From Psychrilyobacter piezotolerans (GTDB lineage: Bacteria; Fusobacteriota; Fusobacteriia; Fusobacteriales; Fusobacteriaceae), in the NCBI RefSeq assembly GCF_003391055.1, contig NZ_QUAJ01000015.1, positions 1 to 64,000 on the forward strand: 64,000 nt of DNA, given 5' to 3'. The notes below the pieces were generated by a model. The model had not been told where the DNA came from and ran no database searches. It worked only from the letters and a program-made list of their open reading frames with translations. This document shows positions 36,917-44,698 of the stretch, in pieces (position 1 is the stretch's first letter; each line of letters opens with the position of its first letter). A program made the translations under genes and the position numbers.

Positions 36917-37369
36917 ATGGATATATATGAAGAGATCGAAAAAATTATAGAAAATTTAGAGGATAAAAATAATGAATTGGAAGTGTTGGAATTCATTCAA
37001 AATTCAGAGGGCTGTATATCTAAAGATATGATAAAATTTGTTGCAGAGAAGATGGATAAATTTGATTTTTCTATTGAGAATACAATTAAATTCTATCCCC
37101 ACCTGAAGACCGAGGGGAAACAAATTATAGAGGTGAAGGTCTGCACCCATACAGCTTGTAAAAACAATGGAAGCGGGAAGATACTGGAGGAAGCTAAAAA
37201 GCTTTTAGGGGTAGAAGTAGATGAAATAACTCCTGACGGGAAATACAGATTGATGACCCAGAGATGTTTCGGTCAGTGCGGGAAGGGACCCAATGTGAAG
37301 ATAGGCAGTGAGATCTATAATAAGATGACCCCTGAGATCCTGGGCAATTTACTAATAGAAAAAAATTAA
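36917..37369 (+). CDS. NuoE-like thioredoxin-fold [2Fe-2S] protein
   Basis: A 150-residue soluble protein with a three-helix N-terminal part and a thioredoxin-like [2Fe-2S] domain. The four ligands have the NuoE spacing: C76-x4-C81 and C117-x3-C121. Such proteins pass electrons from flavin-NADH modules (NuoF, HydB) or act as small carriers; no NuoF is nearby. It follows the RnfDG fusion by 14 bases and probably serves the same route. RBS aaaggaga precedes the ATG. Confidence 0.88.
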   Translation: MDIYEEIEKIIENLEDKNNELEVLEFIQNSEGCISKDMIKFVAEKMDKFDFSIENTIKFYPHLKTEGKQIIEVKVCTHTACKNNGSGKILEEAKKLLGVEVDEITPDGKYRLMTQRCFGQCGKGPNVKIGSEIYNKMTPEILGNLLIEKN

Positions 37370-37429
37370 CCACGAATTACACTAATGGACATAAATAAAA
37401 GAATTTGTCGATAATAAAAGGAGTATAAG

Positions 37430-37834
37430 ATGTTAATAAAAGATTTAAAGATAGATCAAGTTTTAGAAAACAAGGAGATAGCAGAGACTTTTCTGTGTTC
37501 AAACCAGGGGGGAGTCAGAAAGAGTAAGAAAACTAATACCATAGTTCTGCTGGCTAAATTTAATAACTGCTCGTATAAACACAGAAAGGATGGAGATATC
37601 CTTTATTTTACCGGGATGGGTAAAAAAGGTGATCAGGAGATGAAAAGACAGAATAAATCTATCTTAAATGCCAAAGGGGAGGGGTTTGCCCTTCATCTGT
37701 TAGAATTATATGAAGATAAAAAATATATCTACAAGGGAGAGGTGGAGCTGGTTTCGAGTCCCGTAATAGAGAGACAATTAGATGACAATAAAGAGGAGAG
37801 GGATGTTTTTATCTTTCCCCTAAAGATAAAGTAA
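37430..37834 (+). CDS. Stand-alone SRA-like (ScoMcrA-type) modified-DNA-binding domain
   Basis: A 134-residue protein. It matches the N-terminal domain commonly found ahead of HNH nucleases in modification-dependent restriction enzymes: SNQGGVRKSKKTNTIVLL, then GDILYFTGMGKKGDQ, NKSILNAKGEG, YIYKGEVELVSSP and FIFPLKI. Here there is no nuclease domain and none next door. It could be a truncated restriction gene, a reader of modified DNA, or a decoy. Preceded by dispersed repeat text (accacgaattacactaatgg at 37369-37388) and followed by a terminator. Confidence 0.75.
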   Translation: MLIKDLKIDQVLENKEIAETFLCSNQGGVRKSKKTNTIVLLAKFNNCSYKHRKDGDILYFTGMGKKGDQEMKRQNKSILNAKGEGFALHLLELYEDKKYIYKGEVELVSSPVIERQLDDNKEERDVFIFPLKIK

Positions 37835-37851
37835 TGGTCAAAAAAAAAACT

Positions 37852-37877
37852 AAGGACACTATAAATAGTGTCCTTTT
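37852..37877 (+). terminator. Terminator after the SRA-like gene
   Basis: An 11-bp stem, aaggacactat with atagtgtcctt, then tt. The same aaggacac/gtgtcctttt motif ends the flavin reductase gene at 55398-55424. Confidence 0.8.
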
Positions 37878-37907
37878 AAGATTTTGTTAAAATCTAGGAG
37901 GAAAAGG

Positions 37908-38612
37908 ATGAGAATATTTCACTTTGATAAGCTGGGATCTACCAATGACTATCTGAAGGAAAAAAAGGATAAAAAAGAGTGGGATCTGGTTATAGCAGAC
38001 ATTCAAACTTCCGGGCGGGGAAGGAGGGGAAACCTTTGGGTATCTCCTCCAGGAGCAGGACTGTTCAGCTTCGCCTTGAAGGAAGACCCAAACCTAAGTA
38101 TGGAAGAATACAGCAAACTGCCGCTGATCGCGGGTATCGCCTTATTAAAGGGGTTGAAAACTGTGGTAAAATTAAACTATAAATTTAAATGGACCAACGA
38201 TATCTATTTATGCGACAAAAAATTATCCGGGATCCTGGTAGAAAAAGTAGGAGATTTTTTTATTATAGGAATAGGGATAAATATAAATAATTTAGAATTT
38301 TTAGGAGAATCTAAAAACGGGATCTCTTTAAAAAGTGTAACGGAGGATGAGTATGAGGTCGTAAACACCATAAAAATAATTATGGATTCATTTAAAAAAT
38401 ATTGGAATAGATATCTCAGGGGAGAGTGGAATGAAATTTTATACGAGATAAATGAAAAAAATCACCTTCTGAACAGGGAGATAGAGGTAGAGTTTTTAGG
38501 TAATAAGGTATCCGGCATAGGAAGAAAAATTCTGAAAAATGGTAAATTAGAGGTAGAAACTGTGGATGGAATAAAAGAATTTATGGTAGGAGAGGTCCAT
38601 ATTAAATTATAG
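37908..38612 (+). CDS. birA: Biotin-[acetyl-CoA carboxylase] ligase, catalytic domain only
   Basis: A 234-residue biotin protein ligase. Visible motifs: LGSTNDYLKE, the biotinyl-adenylate loop SGRGRRGNLWVSPPG, KWTNDIYL and KKLSGILVEKVGDFFIIGIG. It lacks the N-terminal HTH of E. coli BirA, so it should not be a repressor. The ATG at 37908 has aggagg 6 bases upstream; a TTG 24 bases earlier has no site. The channel gene follows after 9 bases. Confidence 0.92.
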   Translation: MRIFHFDKLGSTNDYLKEKKDKKEWDLVIADIQTSGRGRRGNLWVSPPGAGLFSFALKEDPNLSMEEYSKLPLIAGIALLKGLKTVVKLNYKFKWTNDIYLCDKKLSGILVEKVGDFFIIGIGININNLEFLGESKNGISLKSVTEDEYEVVNTIKIIMDSFKKYWNRYLRGEWNEILYEINEKNHLLNREIEVEFLGNKVSGIGRKILKNGKLEVETVDGIKEFMVGEVHIKL

Positions 38613-38621
38613 AGGGAGACT

Positions 38622-39521
38622 ATGGTGAGGAAAAAAATGAAAAAAGGACTTATGAATACAGTAATTCTCCTGATTATTTCCATTATTTTGGGAAATACTC
38701 TGAGGATAGATGCAAGTATAGATGAAAACTTGAAAGTTAAAATGTATTATAGTTTGGCTATATTTATGAATTTGATTCCAATAACCTATTTTTTGTTTAA
38801 ATTCAGAGTGGCTAAAAAAAGACCGATATTCTTTATGGGGTTTATCTTCTATTATTTAATAATCCTGCCCATATGGATGAGCTTTGCCTTTGAAGAAGGA
38901 ATGGTGGGGAAGTTAGGTCTAACCAGAGATAGTTTGACATCATTGAAATGGATAATAATATTAAACTTAATATTTTTATTGATCTCTCAGTTATTTATAT
39001 TCAAATATGTATTTGTGGATATTTTATCCGGCAGGAGGAGAGGTAAGAGTAATGATATCGGAATAGTCTTTTTAACCTATATAACACTGGGAATAATTTT
39101 TGGTTTTTTGTATATATTGCTGATAGAAAATAATCCAAATGCCTTAGGGGGTATGATACTGGAAGGTCTGGGAGCAAAAGGCTTATATTTCAGGGGAATG
39201 TATTTTAGTTTTATAACCTTAACCAGTGTAGGTTATGGAGAAATAGTTCCCATATCTCTGGCTGCCCAGGCATTGACAATATTAGAGAGTGTCATGGGTG
39301 TTTTACTCCTGAGTTTTTCCCTGGGGATTGTATTTAGTTCTAATTTGAATATAAAGGAAGAACAGGAAAGAATAGAAAAAGAAAATTTACAGAAAAAGAA
39401 TATAAATGGGGATATCTCCCCGGAAAAATATGAAGAATTGAAAAGAACGTTAATGACGGAGTTTCAGGATAGTTTGGATAGGAATATTGAAAGGTATATG
39501 GAAGAAAAAGATAAAAAATGA
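38622..39521 (+). CDS. Two-pore-loop type potassium channel (Ion_trans_2)
   Basis: A 299-residue membrane protein with about five membrane segments followed by a pore helix and filter TLTSVGYGEIVP, then a last segment (LTILESVMGVLLLSFSLGIVF). The filter SVGYGE is close to the TVGYG of potassium channels. A charged coiled-coil C-terminus (about 240-299) faces the cytoplasm and has no nucleotide-binding or RCK domain. RBS agagggag precedes the ATG. Likely co-transcribed with birA. Confidence 0.85.
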   Translation: MVRKKMKKGLMNTVILLIISIILGNTLRIDASIDENLKVKMYYSLAIFMNLIPITYFLFKFRVAKKRPIFFMGFIFYYLIILPIWMSFAFEEGMVGKLGLTRDSLTSLKWIIILNLIFLLISQLFIFKYVFVDILSGRRRGKSNDIGIVFLTYITLGIIFGFLYILLIENNPNALGGMILEGLGAKGLYFRGMYFSFITLTSVGYGEIVPISLAAQALTILESVMGVLLLSFSLGIVFSSNLNIKEEQERIEKENLQKKNINGDISPEKYEELKRTLMTEFQDSLDRNIERYMEEKDKK

Positions 39522-39542
39522 TGTAAATCTGTGACAAAATAA

Positions 39543-39596
39543 TACCCGTAAAGGGCATCACCAATATACTACCAGTCAGTGGCATCACCAAGACTT
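39543..39596 (+). repeat. Two tandem 27-bp units
   Basis: The units begin tacccgtaaagggcatcacc and taccagtcagtggcatcacc; 19 of 27 positions agree, with an 11-base exact core ggcatcaccaa. They lie in the gap before mnmA. Only two copies; no function is evident. Confidence 0.5.
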
Positions 39597-39682
39597 CTAG
39601 AGATTATTACATAATCTAAGAATCTTGAGATATTAGTATACTTTGTAAACATAGGATATTGCGAAAAAAGGAGAAGAAAAAA

Positions 39683-40726
39683 ATGGAAAAAGTAATCGTC
39701 GGATTAAGCGGGGGAGTGGACTCCTCAGTAACGTCATATATTTTGAAAGAAGAGGGGTATGAGGTAACAGCAGTAACTCTGCAGGTGGATAAAAACTCCC
39801 AGGGAGAGATAGGAGAAGCTAAAAAAGTGGCCGATACATTAGGAATAAAACACATAGTTTTAGATGTGTCGGAAGATTTTGAAAAGATAGTAGTTAAGAA
39901 TTTTTTAGAGGGATATAGCAGCGGCACAACCCCTTCCCCCTGTGTAGTATGCGATGAGAGGATAAAGATGAAGAGTCTGATAGACTATGCAGACTCGGTG
40001 GGAGCAAAATATATAGCCACAGGACATTACTGTAATTTGGAATATTCTCCAGAAATGGATAAATATCTCCTGAAGAATGCAGCAGATATACGTAAAGACC
40101 AGACCTATATGCTGTATAGATTGGATGAGAGCACCCTCAAAAGGATGAAATTTCCCCTGTATAACTTTACTAAAACAGAGGTCAGGGAGATGGCCAAAAA
40201 AATAGGATTGGTAACTCATAATAAGAAAGACAGCCAGGGGATATGTTTTGCCCCAGAGGGGTATAAAAAATACCTGCAGGAGAAATTAAAAGATAAGATA
40301 GAAAAGGGCAACTTTGTAGACGAAGATGGAAACATAATGGGAACTCATGATGGATACCAGCTCTATACCATCGGGCAGAGAAGGGGTTTAAATTTAAAAA
40401 AACCCAGACCCTATTTTATACTGGATATAAGACCTTCTAAAAACGAGATCCTTTTGGGAGACTACGATAAACTTTTTATGAAGGAGGTCGAGCTGATAGA
40501 TTATAAGTTTGTGGTTGAGATAGATAAATTGTTGGAGGTAGAACTCATGGGGAGACCAAGATTCTCCAGTCATGGATCCATGGGAAAGTTAAAAAGAATA
40601 TCCGAACCTGGAAGGGAAGACAGGATATATTTTGAATATGAAGAGAAAAATCCGCAGAATGCCAAGGGGCAGCATATGGTCCTGTATTACGGTAAATACC
40701 TGGTAGGGGGAGGAGTGATAGGGTGA
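39683..40726 (+). CDS. mnmA: tRNA-specific 2-thiouridylase MnmA, three-cysteine variant
   Basis: A 347-residue enzyme that thiolates U34 of Glu/Gln/Lys tRNAs. The PP-loop is GLSGGVDSSVT; tRNA and lid motifs DGYQLYTIGQRRGL are normal. Where classic MnmA reads PDVxC, this one reads P-C-VVC (C87, C90), with the later cysteine in SQGICF (C188). PCxxC plus a distal Cys is also the pattern of [4Fe-4S]-dependent thiolases such as TtcA and TtuA. The ATG at 39683 has aaggag 9 bases upstream. A lipoprotein gene overlaps its end by 4 bases. Confidence 0.88.
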   Translation: MEKVIVGLSGGVDSSVTSYILKEEGYEVTAVTLQVDKNSQGEIGEAKKVADTLGIKHIVLDVSEDFEKIVVKNFLEGYSSGTTPSPCVVCDERIKMKSLIDYADSVGAKYIATGHYCNLEYSPEMDKYLLKNAADIRKDQTYMLYRLDESTLKRMKFPLYNFTKTEVREMAKKIGLVTHNKKDSQGICFAPEGYKKYLQEKLKDKIEKGNFVDEDGNIMGTHDGYQLYTIGQRRGLNLKKPRPYFILDIRPSKNEILLGDYDKLFMKEVELIDYKFVVEIDKLLEVELMGRPRFSSHGSMGKLKRISEPGREDRIYFEYEEKNPQNAKGQHMVLYYGKYLVGGGVIG

Positions 40727-41181
40727 AAAAAATACTTGTGATATTGATGGTTTTAACCTTTATAGGCTGCAGTAAAGTTGATGAAAGAACTGAAAGGTTG
40801 GTTTTTACCGGGCAAATAATTCAGGTTACCATAGACAGTATAGGGGAGTTGGAATTAGGGGACAGTTCGGAAATAACTTTTAAATTATGGGGATATGACC
40901 TATATGCGGCCGATGTCAGCGGGACTCTGTTGAATGAATATACATATAACCTCTCTAAATTACCGGTGACCTATGGGGTCGACTATCAAAAAGAATGGGA
41001 TGAGAAAATAAAACCTGCTGGAAGCGGTAAATACGGATACTATATAACTTTAGAGATGAAAAGCCCAGACGGAAAAGAATATAAGGTAGATTATGAGGCT
41101 ACCGACAAAGATTATTTTGGAACCAGAAAAACCAGGATTGAGGAATTGTCGGGAAAGATCTATATAAAGGAAGTAAAATAA
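40723..41181 (+). CDS. Small lipoprotein of unknown function
   Basis: A 152-residue predicted lipoprotein: MKKILVILMVLTFIGC with lipobox FIGC (C16). It starts at GTG in a GTGA overlap with the mnmA stop, so translation is probably coupled. The mature part is beta-rich (VFTGQIIQVTIDSIGELELG, YGYYITLEMKSPDGKEYKV). I recognise no family. Confidence 0.8.
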   Translation: MKKILVILMVLTFIGCSKVDERTERLVFTGQIIQVTIDSIGELELGDSSEITFKLWGYDLYAADVSGTLLNEYTYNLSKLPVTYGVDYQKEWDEKIKPAGSGKYGYYITLEMKSPDGKEYKVDYEATDKDYFGTRKTRIEELSGKIYIKEVK

Positions 41182-41258
41182 AATATTATTTTAATATCCT
41201 AATTTTATAGGGTATACTGAAAATAGTTATATCATTTAATAAGTGATTAGGAGGAAAG

Positions 41259-41822
41259 ATGGATAAAAGCATTAGAATTACTTTTAGACAAATAATGTTT
41301 ATTTTAATAGTAATATTTGGTTTTATATTTTTTGAAATAACTAATAAAAATACTTCACATTCATTAAATGTCTTTTCAAGTAGAACTCATTCAAAAGGTG
41401 ATATATTAGCAGATAGAATGTCTAAAATTGTAATTTTAACAAAAGTAGGAGCAACAGCTCAAAAAGAATTAGCTAATGAAATAAAAAAATCTGGGAGTTA
41501 TAATTTTTCGTATAATATACTAAAAATAGATGAAGCAATAAGAGAACTTAATGAATTAAAAGTATTTGATGAATTATTACATTACAAAGGTTTAACTTTA
41601 TCTTATTTAAAAGAAATTAATAAATTATTAGAACTCGGAGAAGAAAAATTCAAAGATTATAATAGTGTAACAGTATCTAAATTTAATAATCAAGCAAAAA
41701 TAGTTGAAAAATTGTATGAATTAGATAGAGAAGAACTATTAAAAATTCTCCATAAAAATAATATTGAATATTATGTAAAATCTGATGGTGGAATTAGATT
41801 TACATGGAAAGAATTGAAATAA
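41259..41822 (+). CDS. Unknown membrane-anchored protein, unusually AT-rich
   Basis: A 187-residue protein with one N-terminal membrane segment (IMFILIVIFGFIFFEI) and a helical, Lys/Glu/Leu-rich cytoplasmic or periplasmic part with no motif I recognise. The codons almost all end in A or T and Leu is nearly always tta, whereas flanking genes use ctg, ggg and cct freely. That points to recent transfer or relaxed selection. A clear aggagg site precedes the ATG. Confidence 0.75.
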   Translation: MDKSIRITFRQIMFILIVIFGFIFFEITNKNTSHSLNVFSSRTHSKGDILADRMSKIVILTKVGATAQKELANEIKKSGSYNFSYNILKIDEAIRELNELKVFDELLHYKGLTLSYLKEINKLLELGEEKFKDYNSVTVSKFNNQAKIVEKLYELDREELLKILHKNNIEYYVKSDGGIRFTWKELK

Positions 41823-41874
41823 AATTTATACAAAAGATATCAAAATTAATAATAAGTAATCAGGAGGAGATAAG

Positions 41875-42051
41875 ATGTCGCATAGAATAAAAAAAGATGA
41901 GTGTATTTCATGTGGAGCATGTGAAGATATATGCCCGGTAACTTGTATTTCAGAGGTAGAAGACGGCAAAAGATTGATAGATGAAGATGCGTGTATCGAC
42001 TGTGGAGCATGTGCAGGAGTGTGCCCGGTAGCTTGTATAGATCAAGTATAA
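41875..42051 (+). CDS. 2x[4Fe-4S] ferredoxin
   Basis: A 58-residue clostridial-type ferredoxin. Two CxxCxxCxxxCP motifs are present: CISCGACEDICP and CIDCGACAGVCP. Such ferredoxins are main low-potential carriers in anaerobic fermentation and the partner of Rnf complexes. It has a strong aggagga site and its own terminator. It begins 53 bases after the AT-rich unknown gene. Confidence 0.95.
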   Translation: MSHRIKKDECISCGACEDICPVTCISEVEDGKRLIDEDACIDCGACAGVCPVACIDQV

Positions 42052-42059
42052 GTTTATTG

Positions 42060-42101
42060 GAGGATTAAAATATTCGGTGAATATTTTAATCCTCTTTTTT
42101 T
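42060..42101 (+). terminator. Ferredoxin terminator
   Basis: A 15-bp stem, gaggattaaaatatt with aatattttaatcctc, followed by eight T. Confidence 0.93.
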
Positions 42102-42157
42102 ATAGATGAATAAACTAAAAAAAAATGATATAATAGTAAAAAACCACAGGGGGAATC

Positions 42158-43117
42158 ATGGATATAAAGAAATACGCTCAGGAAATATTTGATGTTGAAA
42201 TAGAGGAATTGAAAAAAGTAAGGGATAAGATAGGAAAAGAAATAGAGAGAACAGCCAGGCTGATCATGGAGTGCAGGGGAAAGGTTGTTGTTACAGGAAT
42301 CGGAAAATCCGGGATAGTAGGAAAAAAAATAGCCGCTACCCTGGCTTCTACAGGAACATTGACAGTATTTATGAACTCAGCTGAAGGTCTTCATGGAGAC
42401 CTTGGGATGGTACACAGAGAAGATGTGGTAATAGCTATCTCAAACTCAGGAAACAGTGATGAAGTGGTATCGATAATCCCATCAATAAAAAAAATAGGTG
42501 CAAAATTAATAGCCATGACTGGAAACAAAAATTCGAAATTAGGAATGGAAGCCAATGAAATACTGGATATAGGTGTTGAAAGGGAAGCCTGTCCTATGAA
42601 TATAGCTCCTACCTGCTCTACTACAGCTACTATGGTTATGGGAGATGCTTTAGCATCGGTACTTATTAAACTCAGAAACTTCAAACCGGAAAACTTTGCT
42701 GTATATCATCCGGGAGGCAGCCTGGGGAGAAGACTGCTCATGAAGGTAAAAGATGTAATGCATAGCGGATCCGACCTTGCAGTTGTAGGAAAAAATACCG
42801 GTATAGATGAGATATTGGTGACTATGACAAAGAAAAAATTAGGAGCTGTCTGTGTATTGGAAGACGGGATGATGACAGGAATAATAACAGAGGGAGATAT
42901 CAGAAGGGCATTGGGAAATAAAGAGGAATTTTTCACCTATAAAGCTAAAGATATCATGATCTCTAAATTTACCTATATTCAAGCTGAAAAGATGGCCGTA
43001 GATGCATTGGAACTAATGGAAAACAGGGATAGCCAGATTTCGGTTTTACCTGTGTTAGAGGGGCAGAAATTAATAGGTATGGTAAGGATCCATGATTTAT
43101 TAAATAGTGTTAATTAA
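42158..43117 (+). CDS. kdsD: Arabinose-5-phosphate isomerase (KdsD/KpsF/GutQ)
   Basis: A 319-residue enzyme making arabinose-5-phosphate for Kdo, so the cell makes lipopolysaccharide. The SIS sugar-isomerase domain (VVVTGIGKSGIVGKKIAATLASTG, ISNSGNSDEV, CPMNIAPTCSTTATM) is followed by two CBS domains (about 205-319; MKVKDVM, TEGDIRRAL). Length and order match the family. RBS caggggga precedes the ATG; no other Kdo gene is adjacent. Confidence 0.94.
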   Translation: MDIKKYAQEIFDVEIEELKKVRDKIGKEIERTARLIMECRGKVVVTGIGKSGIVGKKIAATLASTGTLTVFMNSAEGLHGDLGMVHREDVVIAISNSGNSDEVVSIIPSIKKIGAKLIAMTGNKNSKLGMEANEILDIGVEREACPMNIAPTCSTTATMVMGDALASVLIKLRNFKPENFAVYHPGGSLGRRLLMKVKDVMHSGSDLAVVGKNTGIDEILVTMTKKKLGAVCVLEDGMMTGIITEGDIRRALGNKEEFFTYKAKDIMISKFTYIQAEKMAVDALELMENRDSQISVLPVLEGQKLIGMVRIHDLLNSVN

Positions 43118-43119
43118 TC

Positions 43120-43148
43120 TTGACAAGTTTACTATGATAATATATAAT
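43120..43148 (+). promoter_or_regulatory. Consensus promoter of the DUF1858 selenoprotein gene
   Basis: TTGACA at 43120-43125 and TATAAT at 43143-43148 with a 17-base spacer: a full sigma-70 consensus, beginning 3 bases after the kdsD stop. It argues for strong expression of the small gene that follows. Confidence 0.85.
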
Positions 43149-43193
43149 TCATATATTAAGAGAATATAATATTGATTTATGGGAGGAGTTAAA

Positions 43194-43394
43194 ATGGTAA
43201 ATAAAGATATGAATATATTAGAAGCTGTACAACAGTATCCAGTAATAGTTCAAGTGTTCCAAAGATACGGACTTGGGTGAGTAGGTTGTATGGTAGCCTC
43301 AGGTGAGAGCTTAGGAGAAGGAATCGCGTCACACGGATTAAATGCTGATGTTGTAATCGAAGAGATGAATAAATTAATCGAAGAAACTAAGTAA
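43194..43394 (+). CDS. DUF1858 (hybrid-cluster-associated) redox protein with in-frame UGA, probable selenoprotein
   Basis: A 66-residue protein read through TGA at 43278-43280 (codon 29). The text on both sides belongs to one DUF1858 domain: ILEAVQQYPVIVQVFQRYGLG before, VGCMVASGESLGEG and IASHGLNADVVIEEMN after. Homologues carry CxxC at this point, here U29-V-G-C32, so selenocysteine replaces a redox Cys. A candidate SECIS lies just downstream. Strong gggaggag site, consensus promoter, and terminator at the end show a complete small gene. Ordinary gene callers would split or miss it. Confidence 0.87.
43295..43311 (+). promoter_or_regulatory. Candidate bacterial SECIS hairpin
   Basis: agc-ctc pairs with gag-(a)-gct around an aggt apical loop, with one bulged base. 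The loop begins 20 bases after the UGA, within the window of known bacterial SECIS elements, and has the G/U content expected for SelB binding. Confidence 0.5.
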
Positions 43395-43416
43395 TTTTAT
43401 TAAGTTATTTATATAG

Positions 43417-43448
43417 AAAAGACCTCTGAAATTTCAGAGGTCTTTTTT
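43417..43448. terminator. Bidirectional terminator
   Basis: A 15-bp perfect palindrome, aaaagacctctgaaa with tttcagaggtctttt, between the DUF1858 gene and the convergent TSUP permease gene. Confidence 0.92.
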
Positions 43449-43468
43449 ATATATATACTCTAATTTTA

Positions 43469-44206
43469 TCAGATAATCATATTGCCGGCCATGACCAAGG
43501 ACATAACGATAAAGATAGGCTTTATAAATTTAGCTCCATTTTTTACAGCCATTTTACTACCTAGTTTAGAACCTAAGATCATAAATACTGTAGAGATAAG
43601 CCCGTACCTAAGATCCACTTGTCCATGGTATAAAAAAGTAAGGAGAGCAGCAAAACCAGTGGTTAAATTTAACACCTTGGTATTGGCAGTGGCAGCTGTG
43701 AAATCAAATTTAAAAATTTTGACTAAACCAAACATAAAAAATGTTCCCGTACCGGGGCCAAAGAAGCCGTCGTAAAATCCCAAAATAGAAGTTAAAATCT
43801 TACCTAAAAATTTATTTTTAGGAGTAAACCCGTCAAAGGAATTTATCATCCCTACTTTTTTAGAAATAATAGTGTAGATGGCTACTCCAAAAATCATAAA
43901 AGGGATCAGCACCTTTAAGATATCAGGGGTAATAAATTGCAGGGCACTTACACCAATAACTGCTCCTATAAATGCAAAGGGAATCATAAGCTTGAGTAAT
44001 TTAAAATTTAATTTATTACTCTTAAAAAATTCGTGGCTGCTGACCAGTGTTCCGGCAGAGGCAGCCAGCTTATTTGTACCTAGAGCAAGATGGGGTGGAA
44101 GGCCGACTAAAAGCAGTGTAGGGGTACTGATTAGTCCTCCTCCTCCAGCGATAGAGTCGATAAATCCGGCTATAAACATTCCTAATCCGATCAATAAAAT
44201 TTCCAT
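43469..44206 (-). CDS. TSUP (TauE/SafE) family permease
   Basis: A 245-residue membrane protein with about seven to eight membrane segments. The N-terminal family motif is FIDSIAGGGGLISTPTLLLVGLP; the internal repeat is DGFFGPGTGTFFMFG. Members export sulfite, sulfoacetate or other organosulfur anions; the substrate cannot be read. RBS ggaggaac precedes the ATG. Confidence 0.9.
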   Translation of the reverse strand: MEILLIGLGMFIAGFIDSIAGGGGLISTPTLLLVGLPPHLALGTNKLAASAGTLVSSHEFFKSNKLNFKLLKLMIPFAFIGAVIGVSALQFITPDILKVLIPFMIFGVAIYTIISKKVGMINSFDGFTPKNKFLGKILTSILGFYDGFFGPGTGTFFMFGLVKIFKFDFTAATANTKVLNLTTGFAALLTFLYHGQVDLRYGLISTVFMILGSKLGSKMAVKNGAKFIKPIFIVMSLVMAGNMII

Positions 44207-44698
44207 AGTTCCTCCATAATTTTTAATATAATTAATATTCTATAGGATTCTATCAAAATAATCAATGGCTGATATTTTCAGAAAGGGTATTTTTATCAGA
44301 ACATTCTATTATTAAATTTGCTCAATGCCGAAATGACGCACTTTTTGTCTATAAATATGGTATAATATTTTCCTGTTTTCTGGACTAAAGTTCGTAGTTT
44401 TTCTTATGATATTGTTAAAAAAATAACTTAATAAAAAATAATAGAAAAATAATTTCAATATACGTAAATAAATTGTGAAAAAAGTTGATAATAGATTGAT
44501 AAAAAATGATCAATTGTTGATTTAAGTGAAATTTAAGTGTATATAATTAAAGTACTATATTTATATATATATGTTCTGAATTTAATCTTTTTATTTTGAA
44601 AAAGTTAGAAAAGATCTAAAAAAGAATATCTGTATTTTCAGAGGTTGTTAAAATGAAAAAAATGGAAACGGGAAAATAAAAAAAATAGGGAGTGATTT
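44207..44698. other. Intergenic region upstream of brnQ
   Basis: AT-rich with no recognised gene. ggtataatatt near 44349 offers a -10 element. An eight-codon frame (44653-44679, MKKMETGK) lies just before brnQ behind aggttg; it could be a leader but has no branched-chain amino acid codons, so I do not call it. Confidence 0.4.

Noticed and set aside
39543-39596. Possible CRISPR-like direct repeats
   Set aside because: Only two imperfect 27-bp tandem units with no spacers and no cas genes.
44653-44679. Leader peptide for brnQ
   Set aside because: The eight codons contain no Leu, Ile or Val and no terminator hairpin follows.
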